Of a DNA stretch of 11,435 bases, positions 1 through 6,387 are shown piece by piece. Under the pieces are notes generated by a model. It was not told where the DNA came from. It ran no database searches and saw only the letters and a program-made list of their open reading frames with translations. Position 1 is the stretch's first letter; each line of letters opens with the position of its first letter. A program made the position numbers and the translations under genes. Origin of the DNA: Chloroflexota bacterium (lineage in GTDB: Bacteria; Chloroflexota; UBA5177; JANWHV01); contig JAICHN010000123.1 in the NCBI GenBank assembly GCA_025924845.1, positions 1-11,435 on the forward strand, in the 5' to 3' direction.

Positions 1-376
1 CGAGGGCATTAAAAGGTGGGACAAAGACCTCCGTTTTCGGCCAATGCCCGATAATCTTTTCCCAGGGCCGCCGCGCTAGTTCGCTTCGTCTGCGAGCGCC
101 CTTCCGTGAGCCTTTTATGCAAGGTACAGGCCGCCCATCGCGGACGCGACGGGACCGAGTATGGTAGGAGCCACCGGCGCGCCGCGCAGCGTTGGCCGGG
201 TTGACCGCGGGAGGAGCAGGCGCGGGTAGAGGCGACCGAATGGGTACAGAGGAACGGCGCGGTGTGGCCGGGATGGTACAACCCGGCGGGAGAGGTACAA
301 CGGGCCGAGGCAGGGGGGATCGGCCTGAGCGGGTCGAAGGCGCGGGGGGAGTGGGGCCAGCGTGGTTCCTGCCGTC
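1..376. other. Gene-free G-rich left flank
   Basis: No reading frame here looks like a protein. The open frames are rich in Arg, Gly, Pro and Ser and have no supporting ribosome-binding site. The plus strand becomes strongly G/purine-rich from about 190 onward. The hexamer GGTACA occurs four times (123, 243, 275, 294), and a short hairpin pairs 303-308 with 320-325. I see no transposase, tRNA or rRNA signature. It could be the intergenic left flank of the next plus-strand gene or a decayed region. The function is unknown. Confidence 0.5.
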
Positions 377-400
377 GGGGCGGGTGGGCGGGGGTGGGGG
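377..400 (+). other. G-quadruplex-forming motif
   Basis: Five consecutive G-tracts of 3 to 5 G (377-380, 382-384, 386-388, 390-394, 396-400) are separated by single bases (C, T, C, T). This is close to the ideal pattern for a stable parallel G-quadruplex on the plus strand. It sits exactly at the border between a G-rich segment to its left and a C/T-rich repeat array starting at 401. The sequence pattern is direct observation; folding in vivo is inference. Confidence 0.75.
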
Positions 401-582
401 CTCCCCGTCCTCCGCTAGGCTCCGCGGATTTTCGTCGCTCTCCGCAAGTTCTCCGCTAGTCCTCCGCTCGTCTTCGTCGCCCTCCGCGCGTCTCCGCCGT
501 CTTCTGCTGAGGTTTTGTCTGTCTTCGTCGCGCTCTGCCCTGCTCCGCTTGTCTCCGCTGTTCTCCGCGTGGCTGCCGTGAG
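401..582 (+). repeat. Degenerate ~10-bp tandem repeat array, about 18 units
   Basis: Contiguous units begin at 401, 410, 420, 430, 440, 451, 462, 472, 482, 492, 502, 512, 523, 533, 543, 553, 563 and 573. The average period is about 10.1 bp and the consensus is near CTCCGCTNGT. The exact hexamer CTCCGC occurs ten times (410, 420, 440, 451, 462, 482, 492, 543, 553, 563). A second unit type, (C/T)TTCGTCG, recurs at 430, 472 and 523. The plus strand is strongly pyrimidine-rich. A period that is not a multiple of three argues against a repetitive protein. The units are too short and contiguous for CRISPR. The array lies directly upstream of the promoter at 620-647. Confidence 0.85.
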
Positions 583-619
583 CGTTAGGGGCGAGAGCCG
601 GCTTCATACAGGGGTAGGC

Positions 620-647
620 TGTACACGCACAGATGTTCTGCTATAAT
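620..647 (+). promoter_or_regulatory. Extended -10 sigma-70-type promoter
   Basis: The -10 element is a perfect TATAAT (642-647) preceded by TG one base upstream (TGCTATAAT, an extended -10). A -35-like TGTACA (620-625, 4 of 6 matches to TTGACA) lies 16 bp upstream. Transcription would begin near 654, leaving a leader of about 85 nt before the ATG at 740. That leader contains a perfect palindrome, CCCGCGCGGG (716-725), touching the ribosome-binding site. Confidence 0.7.
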
Positions 648-739
648 GGAGGAGCACCGCCTCGCGCGGCCCCTTGCTGGGGCGCCGGGCCGCCGTCACT
701 GGCTCGGTTTGTATTCCCGCGCGGGGAGGAGTGTTCGCT

Positions 740-1000
740 ATGGAGTCGTCGATGTCGCCACAGCAGCATATCCGGCTGGCGATCGCGGCGCTGACAGGGC
801 GGCCGGCGCAGGCACGCGAGGTGTACCGGGCGGCGTTCGCGCTGGCGTGTCTGGTGCGGCCGCTGCTGCAGGTCATCGACCATGGGTATGGGCGGTGCGG
901 AGTGGAGGTGGAGCGGGGGCGGTATCAGCGCTGGCTGATCAGCTTGAAGGGGCCGCCCAAGGAGGCGCTGGCCGAGGAGGAACCGGAGCGGGTTGGGTAG
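740..1000 (+). CDS. Small hypothetical protein (86 aa)
   Basis: I do not recognise the family. The ATG at 740 is chosen because GGAGGA (725-730) lies 9 nt upstream and a strong promoter lies at 620-647. A TTG at 674 would extend the frame without a better ribosome-binding site. The protein has an amphipathic, Ala/Leu-rich helical N-terminal half (about residues 8-46, with REVYRAAFALACLVRPLL), then a short segment with GYGRCGVEVERGRYQRWLISLKG that could form beta strands, and an acidic Glu/Pro tail. There is no signal peptide or clear membrane helix. Third codon positions are GC-rich, as in a real gene of this genome. It converges with the minus-strand operon and has no same-strand neighbour here, so context gives no functional clue. 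It could be a small DNA-binding or antitoxin-like protein, but nothing proves this. Confidence 0.55.
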   Translation: MESSMSPQQHIRLAIAALTGRPAQAREVYRAAFALACLVRPLLQVIDHGYGRCGVEVERGRYQRWLISLKGPPKEALAEEEPERVG

Positions 1001-1131
1001 TGACGAACGGCCTATGTGTCCCCCAAGGCGCGCAAATCTGTCTGGCCAGATAAGTCAGAGTATACGGCGAAGTGGCGCTTTAACCGGAGCAGCAGAGCGC
1101 TGCCAACGACTAACGGGCTATCTCTGCAGGT

Positions 1132-1153
1132 AATGCCAGTTCGGCTTGGCATT
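1132..1153. terminator. Hairpin between convergent genes, candidate bidirectional terminator
   Basis: A perfect 7-bp stem, AATGCCA (1132-1138) with TGGCATT (1147-1153), encloses an 8-base loop containing TTCG. It lies about 30 bp after the stop of the minus-strand nuclease gene and 130 bp after the plus-strand gene. There is no long U-tract on either strand, so intrinsic termination would be weak. A second perfect palindrome, TCTGGCCAGA, is at 1041-1050. Confidence 0.4.
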
Positions 1154-1181
1154 TCCACAGGTGTGAGTTTACTTTGTATGG

Positions 1182-1742
1182 TCACCCCAGTTCTCGGTCT
1201 ACCTGCGCAGGCAGAGTGGGGGCGCTAGTGGCGACTTGCGCCCAGAGGACGGCGACCTCTAAGGTCGGGGTGTCGTAGGTGCCCCAATGACGCCAGGCAC
1301 TGCCCGGATGTGGAGGTCGCTGGCGGACGGTCCCACCCTCGTCGATGAACAACGCGTAGGCTACCTGGGCTTTCTGCAGCGCGACAAAGTCGTGGATGCG
1401 CCCAATGTCCTTGCCGACGCCGGCGTCGCCCCAGAAGACGACCGGGAATTTGCCGGGCCAGATGTCTTGCCGTTTGTGCGAGGGCTCGTATTTGAACTCG
1501 GCGGCGACGACCACCATCCCCGCCTGGTTCAAGAGGACGAGATCGGCGGATAGGGCGCGGCGGCGGCCTGGCAACATCGGGTAGTCGTTGAACACGCGGT
1601 AGGGCAACTGCTGCCGGGCAATCTCGCGCGTGAGATGGGTTTGCACGGTCCAGACAATATCGCGCTCGGTGTAGAAGGGCACGGCAGCGTAGTTGTGCTG
1701 GAGCCAGGTGATGGCGCTCTCAAATAGGTTGGTGGCTTCCAT
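1182..1742 (-). CDS. PD-(D/E)XK nuclease-like protein, last gene of the operon
   Basis: The protein is 186 aa from the ATG at 1742. Residues Asp67 (in SADLVLL), Glu82 and Lys84 (in AAEFKYE) fit the D-x(n)-E-x-K core of the PD-(D/E)XK nuclease fold. Each sits on a hydrophobic strand, and an earlier helix carries Glu26 (TERDIVWTVQTHL), which often completes this active site. A conserved-looking WGDAGVGKDIGRIHDFV segment follows. GAGGAG (1755-1760 on the complement) supports a start at ATG 1742 or at TTG 1748 (6-nt spacing). A longer ATG start at 1844 would lie 19 bp after herA but has no ribosome-binding site. The frame ends the minus-strand operon. The likely role is an endonuclease partner of the upstream methyltransferase and HerA/NurA. 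The fold call is by eye, and the specific family is unknown. Confidence 0.72.
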   Translation of the reverse strand: MEATNLFESAITWLQHNYAAVPFYTERDIVWTVQTHLTREIARQQLPYRVFNDYPMLPGRRRALSADLVLLNQAGMVVVAAEFKYEPSHKRQDIWPGKFPVVFWGDAGVGKDIGRIHDFVALQKAQVAYALFIDEGGTVRQRPPHPGSAWRHWGTYDTPTLEVAVLWAQVATSAPTLPAQVDRELG

Positions 1743-1863
1743 TATCAATATACGCTCCTCATGGGTAAGAACGGCAGACAGTTGACCGGTGTGCTGGCGC
1801 TCTGCTAAGATGCGGTCAGCGCGCGGGCGAGTAGGCCGATCCATCGCCCGCGCGGACGGCGGG

Positions 1864-3756
1864 CTATTCGACCATGCGCAGCTTGCAAGGGGTCGGGTCG
1901 ATAGCGACGAGCAGGGGGCGGGTCATGCCGGCGGTCGAGATGATGGCCTGACCGGGGGCCAGGTTGGGCAGGCGATCCCAGAGGCTCTCATCAATGCCAC
2001 CGATGGAGCGCTTGAGCCGGCTGATCACGTTGTTGTCACCGATCTTGTGCAAGATGTAGTTGTTAATCAGGCCGAGCACTTCATCGGGCAGGTGCTGGGG
2101 AAGTTGGGTCACGAAGATCAGGCCGATCCAGCGTTTGCGTCCGCGGCGGGCGATGCGCGCCACTTGCTCAAAGAGGATGGGCATTTGCTGGCGGCGCGTA
2201 GCGGAAAGGAACTCGTGGGCCTCCTCGATGATGATGACCAAGCGAGTCATCGGTTCGCCGGCGTCATGCTCGCTGCGTTGGTAGTTGGCATCCTGCTGGA
2301 GGTGGAGGCCGCGCAAGATCTGGGAAATGACCAGGTTGTTAACCTGCGGGGAGCCGGTGTCACCCAGATCGATAATGGTCACGCGGCCGGGCTGGATCAT
2401 ACTGGCATAGTTCGGCGCGGCGGCTTTGGGATTGTCGAAGATCCCCAAGCGCAACAGGCGGGACAGGGCACCCTGTAGGGCGCGCCAACTGGCGGTATGC
2501 TGCGGCAACTGGCCCTGCTTGGTGAGGGCGATGATTTGCTCGCGGCGCTCATGAAAGAGCGGCGTTTTCAGGTAGGTCGGATTGGATTCCTTGGCGACCT
2601 GGTCGGCACAGAGATGGACGATGTCGTACATGTGCTGCAGAGTGAGCTTCGGGTAGCCACGCTCCATTTCGTCCAGTTCCAACAGCGCCGCCTTTTCTTC
2701 CTCCGTGGCCGGGTAAATGCCGAGCTGGCGCAATACATCGCGGGCGAGATCGTAGGCCTTGAGGTAGCGCTCTTCCTGGGCGTCGGTTAGCTCCAGGATA
2801 CTGATAACGGCGTAGGGCGACAGATCGGCGAAGTTCAGCGAGAATTCGGCTTGCCGGGGATGGCTCGGGTTTGTGGTTTCTCGACCGATCAAGTGGAGGA
2901 TTTGCGTACCTTCTACACCATTCGGGGCCAGCCCGCGCCGCTGCAACGCCTGGATCATGTGCCTATCGTCGGTCGGTTCGTTGATCTGGGTGTATTCGCC
3001 CTCGGTGTCAAAGAGGACGACCGCGGTGCCCGCGTGCTGGAGCTGGTTGACGAGCCCGGAGACGGTGGTGGATTTGCCGCCGCCGGTGGTGCCCAGGATG
3101 CCGGTGTGGCGCGGGAAGACGGTTTTGGTGAGGCTGGAGACGCGAACAGGCATCTCCTCATAGCCGACGGCGAGACCCAGGGTGATATCGCCCAACAGAT
3201 TCAGCTTTTCGGCCGTCTCCTCATCGTCAAGGACGAAGACCGGGCTGTTGGGCAGCGGCCGGAAGCGGGGCGGTACCATGGTGTCATCGACTTCTTCGCC
3301 CAGGATCGCCACCTGTACCCGTCCGTGATGACGGGGCATGAACATCGAGCCGCGTACCGTGGTCGTGACGACGATGGGCGCGTCGGCGCGCAGGCCATCG
3401 GGCTCGGCGAACGGGCCTTCGACGACGGCACCGAGGTACTGCCGGCCATCGCCACCCTGGTCGAGAGGCCGGCTCTTGATGCGGACCAGGGACTGCGCGG
3501 GCACGTGGACGAGCTGGTCGGCGGGGAGCAGCACGGTGAGCGTGTTATCTTTGCTGGTGGGCGTATCGAACATCGTACGTCCAACTGCGCCCGCGAAGGC
3601 GGCATCGTCGGTCCACTCGCCGCCGGCGGCGGTGATATCTTCTTCGAGGTTGGCGAACACATCCGCCGGCGTTTGTTGCACGGGGGACAGAGTGGCTTCG
3701 GGCTCGTGTGCTCCGTTCGCACGGACGTTATCGTGGGCAGCGCTCATGTCGTTCAT
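1864..3756 (-). CDS. HerA-like hexameric DNA translocase ATPase
   Basis: FtsK-HerA superfamily ATPase of 630 aa. The Walker A is GTTGGGKST (about 222-230). The Walker B is LVIIIEEAH (about 506-514), with Glu where HerA usually has Asp before the catalytic Glu. An Arg-rich RRGRK (about 537-541) and VTQLPQHLP (about 549-557) match the arginine-finger/sensor region of HerA. The N-terminal 200 residues include a beta-rich segment consistent with a HAS-barrel, after an acidic extension of about 60 residues. The protein is longer than archaeal HerA (about 500 aa), with extra helical sequence between the motifs. The ATG at 3756 is preferred because AGGAGG (3764-3769) sits 7 nt away; the in-frame ATG at 3762 is only 1 nt from it. 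It starts 21 bp after nurA, the classic HerA-NurA pairing, so it probably pumps or unwinds DNA for the NurA nuclease. Confidence 0.93.
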   Translation of the reverse strand: MNDMSAAHDNVRANGAHEPEATLSPVQQTPADVFANLEEDITAAGGEWTDDAAFAGAVGRTMFDTPTSKDNTLTVLLPADQLVHVPAQSLVRIKSRPLDQGGDGRQYLGAVVEGPFAEPDGLRADAPIVVTTTVRGSMFMPRHHGRVQVAILGEEVDDTMVPPRFRPLPNSPVFVLDDEETAEKLNLLGDITLGLAVGYEEMPVRVSSLTKTVFPRHTGILGTTGGGKSTTVSGLVNQLQHAGTAVVLFDTEGEYTQINEPTDDRHMIQALQRRGLAPNGVEGTQILHLIGRETTNPSHPRQAEFSLNFADLSPYAVISILELTDAQEERYLKAYDLARDVLRQLGIYPATEEEKAALLELDEMERGYPKLTLQHMYDIVHLCADQVAKESNPTYLKTPLFHERREQIIALTKQGQLPQHTASWRALQGALSRLLRLGIFDNPKAAAPNYASMIQPGRVTIIDLGDTGSPQVNNLVISQILRGLHLQQDANYQRSEHDAGEPMTRLVIIIEEAHEFLSATRRQQMPILFEQVARIARRGRKRWIGLIFVTQLPQHLPDEVLGLINNYILHKIGDNNVISRLKRSIGGIDESLWDRLPNLAPGQAIISTAGMTRPLLVAIDPTPCKLRMVE

Positions 3757-3777
3757 TGTCATACCTCCTGTATTGGG

Positions 3778-4989
3778 TTAATGGGCACGGGTTTCTCGCT
3801 CTCCCAAAAAGCGGAAGGGCTGGCCCGTTTCGGTATAGGCGAGTTGGACCGAGGCCATGAAGCTGTCCACGCCAAAAGTGGTGCTGCAGACGGTGTCGGC
3901 CAGGTCAATTAGCATGGGAAAGCCGCGGTGCTCCTGCAAGACGCTATCGGCCAGGGCGATGTGCGCGGCCTCCAGTGCGTAGTCGCGGTGCGCGTAGAAG
4001 ATGTAAGGGGGCGCCGCGCTGCCCGCCCGATACAGCCCGACGATAATCTGGGACGCGATCTCCCGTTGGAACTGCTCCATTTTGGTCCTGACTCGGCCGC
4101 GATAGCCACCAGTCTCCAAGAGCTCACCGATCTCATACGCCAGGGTGCGGAACACGACGAACTCCAGGGGATTAAGCGCGTTGCCAATAGTGAGCAGATC
4201 GCGACGGGCCGGGGCACTGGGCACGAAGACGAAGCGACCATGCTCCACCAGTCCGGTGATGAGATCGAGGCTCAACTGGATCCGCTTTTCGTTGGAAGCC
4301 CACAGACCAGCAAGAAGCTCGTAGGGCGCCGGGTTGCCGTGACCCATGCGCCAGCGGGCGCGGGACTTGGTTAGTAGGATGGCCCGCTCGGCGTAGGCCA
4401 TGATCCCGCGCCGGGCGAGTTCGCTGAGTTTATTGCTCTCCTGACTTTGCCCCTCCCGGTGCTCGCGCCGATCGAGGATCGTAAGCGCTTCACCCACCGG
4501 GTCGTTGGCCTTCTCACGCAGGTCGCGGCGGAAGAGCCGGTGCGCCCAGGTGCCCTGCTGCCCGTTGTAGGCGACCAGGCAGACACCGATCTGGGTGATG
4601 GTCAGCGGGATCGTATCGTGGACGACGTTGGTGCCGTCACAGGCTTCCACCCCGCCATTGAAAAGCAGGCCGCGATGGATCCGCTCCAGGTCGCTACTCT
4701 TGGCCTGATAGACCCCAGCGTTCGGCGGGGCGCCATGCCCCGTACTGATGCGCGGGAAGACCTCGGCGCGAATCGCCTCGCGGATGCTATCCTCCTGGGC
4801 CACCGCGCGGGCGACTTCGTCTTCAAGCCGACCATAGAGCTCCATGAGGTTCTCGCCCAAGACCCAGGTGTCGAGATTGACGGTCTGCGCAAACGACTCG
4901 CCGAAGGCAGATTCGAACTCCGGATCTTGGATATCGGCAATGGGCAGCGGACGCTCGGATTCAATTGCCTCTAATGACGTGTCGTCCAT
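3778..4989 (-). CDS. NurA-domain 5'-3' nuclease
   Basis: Protein of 403 aa with NurA features. EACDGTNVVHDTIPLTITQIG (about 115-135) resembles the N-terminal metal-binding Asp motif (DGS/DGT), with Asp118 as candidate catalytic residue. The C-terminal part has FPMLIDLAD (about 357-365) and SVQLAYTETGQPFRF (about 380-394), the usual end of the family, where a second metal-binding Asp and a conserved Gln/Tyr occur. The first 100 residues are an acidic helical extension. NurA is a Mn-dependent nuclease that works with HerA to resect DNA ends. AAAGGAG (4997-5003 on the complement) lies 7 nt before the ATG. The gene follows the ImmA/IrrE gene after a 184-bp gap, the largest gap inside the run, and precedes herA by 21 bp. 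Sequence similarity to archaeal NurA looks low, so the domain call relies on motifs plus the adjacent herA. Confidence 0.85.
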   Translation of the reverse strand: MDDTSLEAIESERPLPIADIQDPEFESAFGESFAQTVNLDTWVLGENLMELYGRLEDEVARAVAQEDSIREAIRAEVFPRISTGHGAPPNAGVYQAKSSDLERIHRGLLFNGGVEACDGTNVVHDTIPLTITQIGVCLVAYNGQQGTWAHRLFRRDLREKANDPVGEALTILDRREHREGQSQESNKLSELARRGIMAYAERAILLTKSRARWRMGHGNPAPYELLAGLWASNEKRIQLSLDLITGLVEHGRFVFVPSAPARRDLLTIGNALNPLEFVVFRTLAYEIGELLETGGYRGRVRTKMEQFQREIASQIIVGLYRAGSAAPPYIFYAHRDYALEAAHIALADSVLQEHRGFPMLIDLADTVCSTTFGVDSFMASVQLAYTETGQPFRFLGERETRAH

Positions 4990-5020
4990 GCTTGAACTCC
5001 TTTAGCTAAACCTGCGCCTC

Positions 5021-5166
5021 TGACAGGTGTACCGCCGTGGCACACCAAGTTCGACAGATAGGAAGGAAAATGCTGCTGTGTGTCACAGGATCCTGGGAAG
5101 TTATGCTCTATCAGGACCATTCACCGGATGTACCGCGGCCGGGATGGAAAGTTCGACAGCGGGCGG
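5021..5166. repeat. Imperfect direct repeat (~101 bp apart) upstream of nurA
   Basis: Two blocks recur in the same order within the gap before nurA. TGTACCGC is at 5028-5035 and 5129-5136; AAGTTCGACAG is at 5047-5057 and 5149-5159. The spacing between blocks is 11 bp in one copy and 12 bp in the other, about one helical turn. The sequence between and around the blocks is not conserved, which is more like two binding sites than a recent duplication. Position just upstream of the nurA ribosome-binding site suggests operator sites for an internal promoter. No clear -35/-10 pair is visible here. Confidence 0.55.
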
Positions 5167-5173
5167 CAAGAAT

Positions 5174-5926
5174 TTATGGGGCGCGCAGGCCCAATTGTTC
5201 AAGAAAGGAGGGGCCTTTGCCGAGCGCGCGCAAGATCTGGCGAGCATAGAGGGGAACCAGATCGGCGGGCAGGTCAAACGTGTGCGTTAGCAGCGCCGTG
5301 AGCGCTTCCAGGCGCTGCGGGTAGGTGGGTGGGGTCAAGTCGGCGCGCGCGAGCACGGCATCCCAGGGGGCCAGGAGTTCGAGGGCTAAACGGTCGGCCC
5401 GGTCCTCGGCGTCCCAGATGGCGCTGACGGGGAGCTGACCCTGGTCGCCGCGCTCCATCAGATTGTAATAAAAGACCAGGGGCACGCCGGCGAGGGCTGC
5501 ATGCACGCGCTCGGAGACAGTCGGTGGCCGATCGTCATCAAGTACCGCCGCGATATCGGACCCCATACGGGCCAGAGCCCGCTCTCGCGGTTGGAGATAG
5601 TCGACGAAGAAATGCGCTGCCTCATGGGCCAGGGTGAGCCGCAACTCGGACGGGGGATCCGCAGCATCGGCGAAGATCATCCCCTGCCCCCGGTAGGCCA
5701 TCACGCAGCCATGGAGATGCCGATTTGCACAGGGAAATCGGTAAGCCGCGCCGCGCCGCCGGATCCACTGCTCAACCGTTCGCACCTGGAGGTTGGAGAG
5801 CTTCACTACGCTAACGGGCAGTGCCTGCATGATACTATGCTCAAGGGAGCGCGGAAATGGTTCGGAAACCCCGGCGCGGTCCCAGAAGAGATCGGCCAGG
5901 GTGCTGAGTTCGGGCCGGCTAGACAC
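5174..5926 (-). CDS. ImmA/IrrE-family zinc metalloprotease
   Basis: Protein of 250 aa. HEAAH (residues 101-105, in LAHEAAHFFVDYL) is the zinc-binding HExxH motif with catalytic Glu102. Further on, AEDRADRLALELLAP (about 173-187) matches the family's E-x-x-A-x-x-F-A-x-E-L-L-x-P helix that supplies the third ligand. About 95 N-terminal residues precede the catalytic motif and a helical C-terminus follows. Relatives (ImmA of ICEBs1, IrrE/PprI of Deinococcus) cleave XRE-type repressors to switch on mobile-element or DNA-damage genes. The start is GTG 5926, 7 nt from AGGAGG (5934-5939); the in-frame TTG 5932 is only 1 nt from it. The stop of the preceding HTH gene is 2 nt upstream, so the two are translationally coupled and probably form a protease/repressor pair. 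Confidence 0.9.
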   Translation of the reverse strand: MSSRPELSTLADLFWDRAGVSEPFPRSLEHSIMQALPVSVVKLSNLQVRTVEQWIRRRGAAYRFPCANRHLHGCVMAYRGQGMIFADAADPPSELRLTLAHEAAHFFVDYLQPRERALARMGSDIAAVLDDDRPPTVSERVHAALAGVPLVFYYNLMERGDQGQLPVSAIWDAEDRADRLALELLAPWDAVLARADLTPPTYPQRLEALTALLTHTFDLPADLVPLYARQILRALGKGPSFLEQLGLRAP

Positions 5927-5928
5927 AG

Positions 5929-6387
5929 TCAATCCTCCTCATCCGAGAGCGCTTCATCAGCGGGGGGTATCTCGCCGGAGGCAAGGGGTTCCGATTCTGC
6001 CTGTTCGCGGTCGCGCGCGGCCGCGAGGAGGTTGGGCCGACGCTGCGGTAGCGCGATTGGCGCCGGATCGGAGCGAGTTTCCGTCGGCGAGGCATGCTGC
6101 AATGCCTGTACGGCGTTGGCCTGACGCAGTACCCGCAGCAATTCAGTCATGTCTGCACCGACGAATGTGGCAATCTGTTGGATATCACGCGCGAAATGAT
6201 CACGGCGTGGCTGACGGCACATCGCGAGCCGGTGGTAGGCGGACAGATCGATCCCGAGTTGGGCGGCCAGCGCCTGGTCGTCGAGTCCCTCTTGTTCAAT
6301 ATAGGCTTGCAGGAGGGTGCTTATGAAGTCGGGTTCTTGTGCCAAGCGCCGGGTGAACCGGGCTAGCATATCTTGTTCAGGTGTCAC
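5929..6387 (-). CDS. XRE-like helix-turn-helix protein with acidic tail
   Basis: Protein of 152 aa. Residues about 30-88 (IEQEGLDDQALAAQLGIDLS..., then ...IATFVGADMTELLRVLRQ) follow the XRE/Cro helix pattern: LAxxLGI turn, a CRQPRRD stretch in the position of the recognition helix, and a final helix pair. About 60 residues of Pro-, Ala- and acid-rich, probably disordered tail follow, ending in SDEED. GTG 6387 is chosen because GAGGA (6397-6401) lies 9 nt upstream; an upstream GTG at 6405 lacks such a site. The gene overlaps the sigma-like gene by 11 nt and ends 2 nt before the ImmA/IrrE start. The likely role is a DNA-binding regulator cleaved by the neighbouring protease. The HTH call is by pattern only and the helix-turn region is divergent. 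Confidence 0.68.
   Translation of the reverse strand: MTPEQDMLARFTRRLAQEPDFISTLLQAYIEQEGLDDQALAAQLGIDLSAYHRLAMCRQPRRDHFARDIQQIATFVGADMTELLRVLRQANAVQALQHASPTETRSDPAPIALPQRRPNLLAAARDREQAESEPLASGEIPPADEALSDEED

Noticed and set aside
9..281. Open frame on the minus strand at the left edge, possibly the C-terminus of a transposase
   Set aside because: The first two thirds look non-coding. The last residues (LAENGGLCPTF) looked vaguely familiar, but I cannot tie them to a family and see no terminal inverted repeats.
123..299. Four GGTACA hexamers as an operator cluster, possibly linked to the TGTACC blocks upstream of nurA
   Set aside because: The shared core is only six bases, the spacing is irregular (120, 32 and 19 bp), and the hexamer's complement also occurs inside genes, so chance is sufficient.
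192..581. Open frame of 129 codons on the plus strand
   Set aside because: It runs across the G-rich tract and the 10-bp repeat array. Its Gly/Arg then Ser/Leu/Arg composition is what those repeats produce in any frame, and there is no ribosome-binding site.
401..582. CRISPR array
   Set aside because: The units are about 10 bp, contiguous and degenerate. There are no spacers of 30 or more bases and no cas genes in the window.
646..1053. Alternative plus-strand frame overlapping the 86-aa gene
   Set aside because: It is Gly/Ala/Arg-rich with no ribosome-binding site, and its ATG overlaps the -10 element of the promoter. The frame starting at 740 has a good site and more protein-like sequence.
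2851..3912. 353-codon plus-strand frame opposite herA
   Set aside because: It is the antisense shadow of a GC-rich gene. The minus-strand frame has Walker A and B motifs and a ribosome-binding site, while this one shows no domain.
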